NCBI GenBank assembly: GCA_011523055.1
Contig: WTHQ01000039.1
Coordinates: 1 to 64,000, forward strand
Source of the DNA: Methanobacteriota archaeon
Lineage (GTDB): Archaea; Thermoplasmatota; Poseidoniia; Poseidoniales; Thalassarchaeaceae
Length of the DNA stretch: 64,000 nucleotides
Direction: 5' to 3'
In this document: piece after piece, positions 1 through 10,200 of the stretch
How the letters are laid out: the number at the start of each line of letters is the position of its first letter
How positions within the stretch are numbered: position 1 is the stretch's first letter
Program-made: the position numbers and the translations under genes
The notes under the pieces: model-generated
Seen by the model: only the letters and a program-made list of their open reading frames with translations
What the model was told of the DNA's origin: nothing
Databases searched by the model: none

Positions 1-58
1 GGCCCTGTCCTTGGCCCTGGCCCTGTCCTTGGCCCTGGCCCTGTCCTTGGCCCTGGCC
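1..58. repeat. 18-bp tandem repeat coding for a Gly-Gln tract
   Basis: Three full copies of ggccctgtccttggccct plus a partial copy run in phase with the minus-strand TSP3 gene and encode (GQGQGQ)n. The array reaches the window edge, so its true length is unknown. Copy number is likely to vary by slippage or to be collapsed in assembly. Confidence 0.95.
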
Positions 59-562
59 ATCTTGTTCGGAGCCACCTCCTCCGTCAGTACCGCCATCGCC
101 AGATCCGTCTCCTTGGAAGTCTGGATCGTAAGCGTCGGGGATACCGTCACCGTCTGAGTCACTCATCTCGCCGTTGGCAGGGTCATTCGGATATGGGTCA
201 CTGCCATCATCTTGGCCGTCACCATCCGTATCAGCTGCGTTCGGGTTGGTACCGGTAGCGTACTCCTGGGAGTTCGTGAGTCCGTCTCCATCAGGGTCTG
301 CGTTCGCGTCCGTGGCTGAGTTGGGGTTTAGTCCATAGCCAACTTCCCAACCATCTGGCAATCCGTCGCCATCAGAATCAGGGTTGTTCATATCAGTTCC
401 AGCAGCCTGCTCTTGTGCGTTGGTTAATCCGTCTCCGTCCCAGTCAGCACCTCCGTCGTTTGGATCCAGAGGATCCGAACCATCGGCTGAAACTCCTGCG
501 GCGCCGGCCATTGTCACTAGCAGAAAGGCTGTTAGTATGCTTGCGTTCTTTCTTATCTCCAT
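1..562 (-). CDS. Secreted thrombospondin type-3 repeat protein (N-terminal part; runs off the window)
   Basis: This gene is missing from the ORF track because it has no stop inside the window. Reading the minus strand from the ATG at 562 gives a signal peptide (MEIRKNASILTAFLLVTMAG...) and then several calcium-binding type-3 repeats with the pattern DxDGDGLxN/DGDGxPD. The C-terminal visible part is a low-complexity Gly-Gln tail (GQGQGQ). TSP3 repeats normally bind calcium and form stiff extracellular stalks, so this is probably a cell-surface protein. A purine-rich stretch (AGGAAAG) lies just before the ATG. The C-terminus and any anchor lie outside the window. The overlapping 444..701 minus ORF is a shadow in another frame. 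Confidence 0.85.
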   Translation of the reverse strand, partial: MEIRKNASILTAFLLVTMAGAAGVSADGSDPLDPNDGGADWDGDGLTNAQEQAAGTDMNNPDSDGDGLPDGWEVGYGLNPNSATDANADPDGDGLTNSQEYATGTNPNAADTDGDGQDDGSDPYPNDPANGEMSDSDGDGIPDAYDPDFQGDGSGDGGTDGGGGSEQDGQGQGQGQGQGQGQGQGQG

Positions 563-870
563 TATTCATCACTTTCCTATTTTGTGTGTTTACTTGGTTG
601 TACAGGGAACCCGCCGCTCCCTCTTTCCAGCGTCGCTTCGACAATGTCGAAAACGATGTCTGGGAGGGATGAATTTTCAGTACAGGGAGAGAGAATTGCA
701 TTGAAAGGAGATTTTAGTTTCCTTGCAGCACATCGTTTTTTTATTTTTTTTTCTCTCCTCCTGTATTTTCTTTCATCCGTTGTGGCAGGCAGTCTTAGGA
801 AACCCTCTGTTCCCTCTGTCGGTGTCAACCACTCATTTGGTATATGAATGGCTCGGGAACTGGTGTGCTT
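563..870. other. Intergenic region, no gene seen
   Basis: About 300 bases between two minus-strand genes. It contains a long T-rich run (near 737-765 on the plus strand), which is an A-rich tract on the transcribed strand and probably part of the promoter or leader of the TSP3-repeat gene. The short ORFs here overlap each other in several frames and show no recognisable domain. I see no tRNA-like fold. Confidence 0.5.
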
Positions 871-1233
871 CTAGGGAGTCAGCCTTGCGAGCTCTGATCT
901 GAACTTCGTTCGGGTCATGAAGTGCCTCACTGGGGTAACCACAGTAAGCAGTATCAATGTCGCCAGAAATAGTGTCGACCAAGGGGGTATTCCTTGGCCC
1001 AAATTGAGGAACAGCGTCCATCCGATGACGATCAGTACCCAAGGTCGATATCTTCGAGAGAATAGGGAGAGTCGTGCGGTTGCAACTTCGTCAGAGTACA
1101 ATGGCGAGATCTCGCCGGGAGCAAGCATGTCGTGCTCCACTGCGCATCTTGCGCATACGAGATACCTAGGTCCGTTGCCCTTCGCGAATTGGTCGTTAGG
1201 GTAGTTTTGAGTGCACATCCGACATGTTGGCAT
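871..1233 (-). CDS. Small zinc-finger protein with two membrane segments
   Basis: About 120 residues from the ATG at 1233 (MPTCRMCTQNY). The ORF track starts it at a GTG at 1287 that overlaps the end of pabBA, but the ATG start places the first CxxC at the very N-terminus. Two CxxC pairs (CRMC and CARC, about 25 residues apart) suggest a zinc ribbon. They are followed by two hydrophobic segments (PWVLIVIGWTLFLNLGQ and STLFLATLILLTVVTP). The fold suggests a small membrane protein with a cytoplasmic zinc knuckle. I do not recognise a named family. It lies directly downstream of pabBA and may be cotranscribed with it. Confidence 0.6.
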   Translation of the reverse strand: MPTCRMCTQNYPNDQFAKGNGPRYLVCARCAVEHDMLAPGEISPLYSDEVATARLSLFSRRYRPWVLIVIGWTLFLNLGQGIPPWSTLFLATLILLTVVTPVRHFMTRTKFRSELARLTP

Positions 1234-1277
1234 GGTTCTCGTCACTACCACAACGGGGCTTTTCTTCAACACTGCGG

Positions 1278-3500
1278 TTAATTGCACAGTTTCAGAAAAT
1301 TTTCGATTATTGCCGTTCCATCCGGACTCCCCGCTGACTCGGGGTGGAATTGAATTCCATGAACTGGAAGATAACGGTGCCTAGTTCCCATTATCAACCC
1401 ACTTTTCTTTTCCCATGCATTCGGTATCATGTTGTGACCGGGGGCTGTTACGATAAGACTGTTGTATCTCATCAAACTCTGGGTCTGGGGAAGGTCAGAG
1501 AACAGTCCAGTAGAATCGTTTTCAACTTCGACCGGTGATCCGTGTATTGGTCCATTTGGGGACTTGAGTAGGCTCGATCCATCGGCAAGACAGATTGCTT
1601 GATGGCCGAGGCAAACCCCAAGTGTCGGGATGTGCCCGTTTGACGATCTCAAGTCGCCTTTCAAGACAAGGTCAACAAGTGCCGTGGTTCGATTGTATGA
1701 TTCTGGCCTTGAAGGTCCTGGTCCTATGACTAGCCCCGTAGGCGAGTGTGAATCGATAATCTCGGAAACCCATGCTCTGACATTCTCATCCGGTTCCAAG
1801 CTCCAACCTTTTAGGATGATGACGTCGCTTCCTAATCTGACCAAGGCGTCTCTGATGTTGTGTGTGAAGGAATCCATGTTGTCGATGAGTATGATTTTCC
1901 TAAATTCGGATTTTCTCTCGACGTTACTGGCCCTGCAGCCCTCTGATTTTCTAATTAGTGGCTGATAACTTATTTCCATTCTAGGCAGACTGTCCATTAA
2001 TGTGGACGCGGATATGTCCCATGCAGCCCTCAATATTGCGTCAGCCTTCCACTCTGCTTCTTGAGCCTCAATCTCAGGAATCGAGGAATGTACGATGCCT
2101 CCCCCGGCCATGACTCGCCCAATCTTGATCCCAACCTTGTCTACCACTTCCATAGTCCTAATCATTATGTTGAGGTCAACTAAATTGTTTAGATTGTGGA
2201 TGTGACCGATTGATCCTGTCCAAGCCCCCCTAGGTCTATGCTCTAGGTAATTGATGATAGCCATACTCATGACCTTAGGGCAGCCAGTTATCGATCCTCC
2301 AGGAAATAAGGAGGATATGACCGATGGGGCATCAAATGGAGGTTGAATTGTCCCGCCAATTTCTGAGACAAGGTGATGGACATTTGGATGGGATTCTAGC
2401 CTAAAGTCTCGCCATTCTACAGAACCAGGGATGCAAACTGAAGATAGGTCGTGCTTCTCCAAGTCAACAAGCATCATGTGCTCAGCAAGGTCCTTTTTTG
2501 ATTGCTTGAGATCTTCTTTTGTTCGTTCGTCGTTAGTCACTGAGTCGCCCCGTGGGGCTGTTCCCTTGATTGGAGATGTTGTTATGTCTCCATCTCGAAG
2601 GCAGAGCAGTTGTTCTGGGCTCGAGGAAACTATGGTCCACCCTAGATCGGGGGAACTCATCCAAGCGGAGTAAGGTGCCGGGTTGGAATTCGCCAGGTTT
2701 AGGAAACAATTCCAAGGGTCCTGATCCAAAGAACCAGTCCAGTTCCTGCCGTAATTGACCTGATACACGTGGCCTTCTTCTATTGCGCGGATTATTTCGA
2801 GGATTTTTCGTTTGTGATCCTCCCTATCTTCCGTTTCCAATTCAGAGTGGGTTCCCATCTTGGTGGGTTTTGAGGTCCTCGCAATACAATCACTCACCTG
2901 ATCCTTTGATAATGGGAAGTCGCCCAATGAGGTTATTGAGTGGTGTTCTCTGTCGTGAATGACCCATCCTTTGGTTCTCCATAGTATCCCGAGTACCTCA
3001 TGGTCCCTTGGCGTGTTCTTCAGTCGTATTGGATTTGTCCACTGTCCTAGATCGTATCCCAGAACGCCGGCAAAACCACCTGGCGACAAACCGGAGGACG
3101 GGTCGACTTCTCCCAAAAATTCCAACTCGCTGATTGAGCGTAATGCCAACTCGAGGGTTTCATGGCTCTCCTCGCACTTGGTAGTCCAATTGCCCTCTGA
3201 CCTATGCTGGATTTTCAATTTCAATGGAGGAGTGGGGTGGAGATCGATTTCGCCCCTTAATGGGTTTGCGTCAATCGATTTGGAATCGGATGGAGGTTGG
3301 TGGAAAACCACTCTGAGACCATCCAGGATTGGGATCATCGAGAATCTACTACTTTTTCCGATTGGACCGCCAGAGTGGAAGAGCAACTCATCTTTTTGCC
3401 CGGCAATCGTTCTAAGTCCCTCGAGAATTCCTAACATGGGGTCAGTGGCGGAAATGTCTCCAATTTTGAAGGAATTAATGCTCCCATTCTGCATCAGCAT
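1278..3500 (-). CDS. pabBA: Aminodeoxychorismate synthase, PabB-PabA fusion
   Basis: A 740-residue fusion. Residues ~1-500 are the chorismate-binding synthase domain, with SSSPEQLL, the PIKGT motif and MAGGGIVHSS. Residues ~545-740 are a class I glutamine amidotransferase with GVCLGHQAI (catalytic Cys) and HGIQFHPES (catalytic His and Glu). The lysine in PIKGT is typical of PabB, where it attacks chorismate; anthranilate synthase TrpE usually has PIAGT. This and the upstream pabC argue for 4-amino-4-deoxychorismate synthesis, leading to p-aminobenzoate for folate or a related pterin cofactor. The synthase comes first and the glutaminase second, the reverse of the fungal/plant PabA-PabB order. 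The start overlaps pabC by 26 bases, so the two are translationally coupled. Confidence 0.88.
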   Translation of the reverse strand: MLMQNGSINSFKIGDISATDPMLGILEGLRTIAGQKDELLFHSGGPIGKSSRFSMIPILDGLRVVFHQPPSDSKSIDANPLRGEIDLHPTPPLKLKIQHRSEGNWTTKCEESHETLELALRSISELEFLGEVDPSSGLSPGGFAGVLGYDLGQWTNPIRLKNTPRDHEVLGILWRTKGWVIHDREHHSITSLGDFPLSKDQVSDCIARTSKPTKMGTHSELETEDREDHKRKILEIIRAIEEGHVYQVNYGRNWTGSLDQDPWNCFLNLANSNPAPYSAWMSSPDLGWTIVSSSPEQLLCLRDGDITTSPIKGTAPRGDSVTNDERTKEDLKQSKKDLAEHMMLVDLEKHDLSSVCIPGSVEWRDFRLESHPNVHHLVSEIGGTIQPPFDAPSVISSLFPGGSITGCPKVMSMAIINYLEHRPRGAWTGSIGHIHNLNNLVDLNIMIRTMEVVDKVGIKIGRVMAGGGIVHSSIPEIEAQEAEWKADAILRAAWDISASTLMDSLPRMEISYQPLIRKSEGCRASNVERKSEFRKIILIDNMDSFTHNIRDALVRLGSDVIILKGWSLEPDENVRAWVSEIIDSHSPTGLVIGPGPSRPESYNRTTALVDLVLKGDLRSSNGHIPTLGVCLGHQAICLADGSSLLKSPNGPIHGSPVEVENDSTGLFSDLPQTQSLMRYNSLIVTAPGHNMIPNAWEKKSGLIMGTRHRYLPVHGIQFHPESAGSPDGTAIIENFLKLCN

Positions 3501-4227
3501 GACCCTCCATAAACCCCATGTCCTCAGCCTCGCACAGGATGTATTCTAATCCTGCCTCAAGATCCGTAGGGATCGTGATATCATCGATGGAAGCTATTCT
3601 CCTTATGCCCATTCCAGTGCCAACAGCGATAGCATCCGCACAATTGGATATTTCATACAGTGATATTTTTCTTTGTTTCACTTTGATTCTTTTTCCCAAG
3701 AACTCCAATATTTTGCCCAGAGTTATCGATTCCACGGCCCCCATCATTGGGTCTGGGACCGCAATCTCTCCGCTTTGAAAGGCGAACAGGGGGGTGAATG
3801 TGTCGCCATCGACTATTGAATCATCATGGACGAGCAGTGCCGCATCAGAACCGCTCATTATCGCGTTTTTTCTTGTTTCAAAGTAGGCCTTCCAATCCCC
3901 CTGCTTGTACCTTGGTGAAGCCACGTTACCCTGGGGGAGTGGTTGCGTCGACAGGTTGATCGAGCTCGGATAGATGTCGAGTATTCTCGGCACCATGACT
4001 ATTCCTCCGCCGATGTGTACTTCGATTCTGACCAAGCAGGGCAAGTCAATGTCTTGTGAAATCGACTTGAGCGAAGAGTCCAACTCAACTGGGTCGATCT
4101 TCAAATCTGTGCCGAATGATGCCACATAGGCTCGCTTCAAGCGGTTGACATGCGAGTCCAGGAACAATGGCCCATTTTGATTCAACCTCAAGGTCGAGAA
4201 GACAGGGCTGGGTAACTCCACGGCCAA
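3475..4227 (-). CDS. pabC: Aminodeoxychorismate lyase (class IV PLP enzyme)
   Basis: A 250-residue fold-type IV aminotransferase-like protein. It keeps the family layout: FLDSHVNRLKRAY near the N-terminus, a lysine-containing stretch GDWKAYFETRKNA that should carry the PLP lysine, and a C-terminal AVGTGMGIRRIASID. Members cleave aminodeoxychorismate to p-aminobenzoate and pyruvate, or transaminate branched-chain or D-amino acids. The overlap with pabBA makes the lyase role most likely. The track start is a TTG at 4227; a GTG two codons later is also possible. The gene lies 31 bases after the stop of the giant surface protein gene. Confidence 0.8.
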   Translation of the reverse strand: MAVELPSPVFSTLRLNQNGPLFLDSHVNRLKRAYVASFGTDLKIDPVELDSSLKSISQDIDLPCLVRIEVHIGGGIVMVPRILDIYPSSINLSTQPLPQGNVASPRYKQGDWKAYFETRKNAIMSGSDAALLVHDDSIVDGDTFTPLFAFQSGEIAVPDPMMGAVESITLGKILEFLGKRIKVKQRKISLYEISNCADAIAVGTGMGIRRIASIDDITIPTDLEAGLEYILCEAEDMGFMEGHADAEWEH

Positions 4228-4258
4228 CTAGATGGAGTACGGGTCTTGAAGGACTCTG

Positions 4259-7200
4259 TCAGAAGAAATCTTCCAGATCCTTTGCCAAGTCATCGAGGTA
4301 ATCATCAGATGACGTCATTCCTCCTGGTTTGGGAGCGGGTGTCACAACATCTGGTGATTTTACAGGTTCTCTTTCGGCTTCGTCCAATTTCAAGCCCTCT
4401 TGAATCTCCCGATCGAACATCGCATCGATCTCTACTTCCCGAGTTGAAATGTCCCACAGCTCATCATTGGCCCCTCTGCTCGATCTGAACGTAAATGCCA
4501 CACCCAAAACGGCGACCGCGAAAATGATGCTACCCAACAGGATATTCAGATCGCCACTGACTAGTCTATCGACCAGCGACGATCCTTCTGAGGCCTCTGG
4601 ATCTGTAGTTCCGGTTTGTTCCGTCCAAGGCAATACGAGAATCGGACTTGCTCGATAGGTGAATTTCTCACCATCGAACGAGACGACTTCGACGTAGTGG
4701 TTCGCATCCCTGTCTAGGGCCTGCTCGTCTATCGAGTCGAATCCATACTCATTGTTTGTCCTATCGAGGGCGATCACACTGGCGTCCCTTACATCGCTGA
4801 ATGGGGTTTGAGATGCGAAGACATGGTACCCGATGACGTCCTGATCATCACTCTCCGCCCAACTCAGCAGGATCCTCGAGCCTGATGGGTTCCAGGCAGC
4901 AGTCAGTCCGGCCACATCTGGACAAGCGGGACATGGGTCCAACCCCAACTCGTCCTTCAGGACGATGTCATTGAATTGTAACTCTGTGGTCCATGCATTT
5001 CCATTCGAGTCTCTGGCAACTATTGCCACGAAGTATCTTAGATCTGGAGCTAGCTCAGTCATTCCCCCAGGTCCGGTGGAGAGCTCGACCAAGGCGGGTC
5101 CGACCCAATCCCTGGGCAGGATAAGTGATGGTGTCAGTGAGCCTAGGTTGCTAAGGAGGAATGGCGAGTCGGGGACAGCGTAGAGCTCGTATGTGGACAC
5201 GTCCGCTGACTCGCTTGGATTGAACACCACGAACATTCCATCGCCGTGATCAGGGTCCCTATCAATTAGTTCCGGTGCTGGTAATCGATCTGGGGGGGTA
5301 GTGTCCTCGAGGTTGGATTGAGGTAGAACTAGGGCGGTCACAAGGTCGTTCAAGTGAACGTTGCCTTCGATGTCATGAACGGTTACGGCGACGTAAAGTG
5401 GTATCTCAGGCGTAATTCCCCTGCTGGTCGAGTCCGTTAGTGTCGATCCATAGAGAGCCTCTGATATCTCAATCTCTAAATTTGCCGAGCCCCCGATCTG
5501 TCTCTGTTGGATGGTCCTAAGTCCACAAGACTCAGGCTCTTCTGAGCAAAAAAACCACATTGTTGAGACGTCCTCTAGTGGATGCTCGCTGACCCATATG
5601 GTGTAGAAGGAAAAGTCTGGGGCCTCGCTTCTACCCCAGATCACGTCTATCGATGTGCCGTCATCGGATGGATGGTCAAAAGCAACGACGTCCTGTAGCC
5701 TCGCTGGTTCAGGCCCGTCCTCAGCCAAGTTGTCGAATGGGGTTGCATCGTCTGGGAGAACGTTGTTTGGGTCAGCGTTCCCCCAATCGTCCTGTGCTAC
5801 CACTGCTACCCAGTATCTCACTCCATTCTGGAGCTGGGTGCCACCTACCCCTCCGATGATGGCGGAAGAGTTGTCGCAACCAGGAACAACCTCCACCACG
5901 GGCCAGCCTTCAGCACTCGTGGGAGGGGAGAACCCGGAGGCTGGTAAGGCGTAAATCGTGTAAAGTACGCAGTCCTCCTCATTGTTCGGTGTCCACGTTA
6001 CCTCGAGATACCCCCCATCGTCGAATGGAAGGTCAGCGGCCGCCACCCCACTCACCCTCGCAGGAGGTATTGAGTCATCAAGTCCCCCTGCTGCGACAAC
6101 AGGCCCGAACAGGGCAGGGTTATGTCTCTCATACTGACCTGCCGTGTCTATGCAAGATGCAGCCAACCATATTGGGGTAGACCGAGGCACGTCGACGATG
6201 GTCTGGTTGCCGAGCGAAAGGGGGATGTCGAAGTAAGTCTGGATCGCTTCAACGTCATCGATCTCAACTGTTGAGTACCAAAGCCTTGTTGAGTGCCTGT
6301 CTAGGTCCGTACAAGGTTGCCACTCGACTTGGAGGCTGCCTCCTGAAAACCCGATCGGCTCTGCGTAAAGTGATTCAGGGGGTTCGGGTACATTGTCAAT
6401 GGACATAGCGGATCCGTCGTAGACTGACATTGGGCCGAGTGAGCCGTCTGGGTATCTGATAGCAACAGCAGCGTAGTATTCCTGCCCGGGTTGGATTCTC
6501 CCGATTCCATCACTGAAATATGCTTCTTCGACCGAGGTTCCCAATGACTGCACATCCGAAAGGGAGGCTATTGGGACAGTTAGTGAGAAATCTGAGGTCT
6601 CAACGAATTGTGTGCTCCAACCAGTTGTATTGTGCCATACAAACACGTCATAGGACATGAAGCTCGGGTCGACTGCCATATCCCAGTTCAAAACTAGTCC
6701 ATCACCGCCATCCCTGGGTCGGTCATCGAAGTATGTTATCTGTGTTGGAATCTCTTGCCTCACCCAATCATAGGTGATCCTTATTTTGATGGTACCAGAG
6801 TCAGGGGGAGACAGTGCAAACTCCCAATTGGCCGTGGACGGGGAACCCGCGTTGTCCACGGCCATTTGGAGTAGCTGTTGCAGACCGGCCTGAGTGGTCA
6901 GATTCCACGTTCCTGAGTAGTTCAGGGTTGAAACCACGGACCAGATGGGCTGTGATGATGTTGTGCTTGTAAAGACGGCGGGATGCCAGGAAAACGGTAT
7001 CGAGCCAAAGTTCTGGGCCTGTAGTTGGAGGGGGGAGTCTGTGATTTGGATATTTGATGGTAGCGTTATTTGATTCCCGGGCCTTGCAGCATCAGTTATG
7101 TCGGTAGTCTGCCCTAGGAAAGTTAGGTCCAGATTCTCCGCCCTGGCATATTCATCCTGGTAGATCCTCTCCAAGGCCCAGTAGGGCCTGTAAGCAAGGG

Positions 7201-10200
7201 TTCCACTGTCAGTCGCGAGGATGAGCGTGTCACCATAAAGAGCGATGTCGTTTATCGATGACCCCAATGCAGGTTCATACGCCCTGGACTGATGGTCCAT
7301 CACACCAATAACGTTGAACCCGCTCCCAGCAGCGACCAGTCTGCTTCCATCCGATTCCATGATGCTGATCGGCCAAGATTGTGAAGAGGCTGCTTGGAGG
7401 CCAATTTCCATTGAGTAGGAGCTGAAGTTGTAGTGATGCAAAGGGCCTGTGTCGGTTGCTACATGCACACCCCAGACATCCACGGCTAGTGCCGTGACGC
7501 TGTTGCTCGGGAGCATGTCAAGCGGATAGTCCCTGAAGATTTCCTGATCGTCGATTGACCAAGATGAGACCCAGGGTCTTGATGCTCCAGTACCTGGGTG
7601 TGATGCGATTAGGACTCTTGGTTGGTATAGCTCCTGAGTAGTCCCGTCTGGCAGGGTGATGTTCCTACTCTTGGCTGGGGCGATTAGAATGTCAGCGATG
7701 TTGGACGAGATGAGTCCGTCTGATTGGGACACCACTCGTTCTACCGTGGCATTTCCCGTCATGTTTTGTATGAATGAGAGGCCATTTGGACTTGAGACAA
7801 TGATCTTATCTGCCGTCATGTTGTTCGTTACCAGCTCTATCTGATCGGAGTTGGGGGGCAGCCCGTCAAATGTTGTGATCGGGTCTAACCACTCTTGTGT
7901 TGCTTCATCGAACCTTCCAATTCCGACTGATGTTGAAACAAGCGTAATGTTGCCAATTCTCATGAAATCTCCAATGGTGTTGGATGGAAGAGAAGCCAGC
8001 AACTCCGGTTCTTCCCATATTCTCGAGCTCATGTCGAGTGATTGGAAGCCCGAGGCAGCGTCGAAGACACTGGTTAAGCCGGTGTAAAGATCGCCTCCTT
8101 GGATGTACATCCCGTCCAAAGAGTTGTGCACCGATCCAGGATGAGTCCTGATTTGTTTAGTGGTCACATCAAGGGAGATCAGGCCTCTGTAGGTGGTGGA
8201 AATCCAGAGCGTGTTCCCGTCTAAAACAATGTCTTCGACGATATCGTCATTGAAGTCAAACGAGTCCACCCAACTGACGTTTCCGTTTTGATCGACTGAT
8301 CCCTCTATTATGGTGCGAGCATATCCAGAGCTGCTCTGGAAATTGCCTTGGTTTGAGGTCCCAATTGCTACCCAGACATTTGAGCCATCGGAGGCATACT
8401 CCACTACATCCCCTGATGGTAGGATGAGAAGCTCGTCGAACCCTCCCTCGATCAATCCGGTAGAATCAAGACGATCTACCCTGTTCACGCCGGAGGTCTC
8501 ACCAGACCTTCCGATTGCATAGGCGAAGTCGGATTCCGGGGGGGCCCTGACTATTGAACTGCCGTCCATTCCTACGCCGAATACATTGCCAGTTGAAATT
8601 GATGAGCCTGAGGTTTCTATCCTCGATATTCCTCCTTCGTCAACGTGGCTCATCAATAATATGCCATTGTCATACAGGATTCCACCCGGGAACACGGGCT
8701 CAGCCGAGATTCCATCTGAGGGGGTGATTGGGGTCAATAGAGTATCACTGGAATAATCATAACGTGATGCTCCGACGTTATCGGAGTCATACCCCGTGTA
8801 GAGCATCGGGTGGCTCTCATCACAGGTTACGGCTCTGGGATCGGGGTCATCTAGACCGCTTCCATCCTCCCAGCTGCCTATCCATTCGCCCGTGACGCCG
8901 TTTCCATCTGAGTCAGCATAATCGTATCTGGCGACATAACCACCCTGCCACCATTGAAGACGGCCAAATGCTACATGGACGATGTCCCTGCAGATTTCAA
9001 TATCAGCGGGATAGGCGTAACCCCCAAGATCCGTGTATGGAGTAACATCCCAGGAGTCTTGAGACTGGTTGTATAGTGATATGTCGATGTTGCCACCCTG
9101 AAAGGTCCCAACCCAGAGGTCTTCTCCGATCACGCGCATCGAATATACTCGGCCTGCGACGTTGGAGGGCAATCCAGCTCCAGGAGTCCATGGAGTCAAG
9201 AACGTGGAATTGTTCGCGTCCCATCTCAAGATGCCGTCCATGGATCCGAAGAGATACGTGTTCCCAAGGGACTCAATGCCCCTGATTGGTCCGGGCACGT
9301 TGTCCCAGGATCCCAACAATGTCATGTCAGTTGCATTATACCTTCTAAGGATTGAATCACCATAGGCCACCCAAAGTTCGCACCCGGCTGATGTGCTCGG
9401 GAAACAATCCCCCATGAACTGGGCATTGACCCGTTGTACGCTACCATACGAGCCGATTGAATCTGCCCAGTCTGCTGATGTGGTGTTCCACCTGGCAATG
9501 TCACCTGGCTCTGACCCCCCCCAACCCTGGACCCCCACGACACCGATCCATAGGTGGTCTTGGACTATGTGCATTCCACGGATCTGACCTTGGTAGCCGA
9601 GGCTGTCAGTGGTGTCTATTTGTGCTAGCGTGGTGTTGTTCTGGAGGTCTATCCTCGTGATCGAATCGCGGGTCTGCCAAGGTTGGGAGGGAACGACTTG
9701 CTGGTAGTACAGAACGCCGTTGTGGACTATGACGTCCAGAGGGGGCTCATATGGGAGGGTTGGGCCGCCCGAATTGGGGCCAAGATTCCAGTCTGTGTTC
9801 AGTTGCCCAGTTGTGGTGTCTATGTTGACGAGGCCAAAATATCCCCCTGCCCATATCGTCCCCGGGGCTTCACCCTCTTCCAGGAGTGTAATGAGATCGT
9901 TGCTGATTAGGCCGCTGCTGGCATCCCATGTTGATAGCCACGTCTCTGTGTTAAGGTCGTATCTTGCGATTCCGACTCCTTGCACCCCTAGGTATGCTAC
10001 CGAGCCCACTACAACAATATCGGTTTGATCGGAGTCTGCTGCGGCTGTCCACACATCCACCAAAGTACCTGTAGAGGTATCGATAATACCCACGCCTTCC
10101 GAGGTTCCCGCATACAGTCGATTTGCCTCCAACATGGCTACCGTGTTTACAAATCGAGAAGGGAGTCCGTCATCGGAACTCCAACAGTCGGGCCCATTGA

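Noticed and set aside
1-58. Possible CRISPR or satellite repeat
   Set aside because: Units are 18 bp, directly adjacent, without spacers, and in frame with a Gly-Gln coding tail.
1278-3500. Anthranilate synthase (TrpE-TrpG)
   Set aside because: PIKGT instead of PIAGT and the coupled pabC gene favour aminodeoxychorismate synthase.
2959-3549. 196-residue plus-strand ORF
   Set aside because: It lies antisense to pabBA and pabC, has no domain, and the minus-strand genes have clear motifs.
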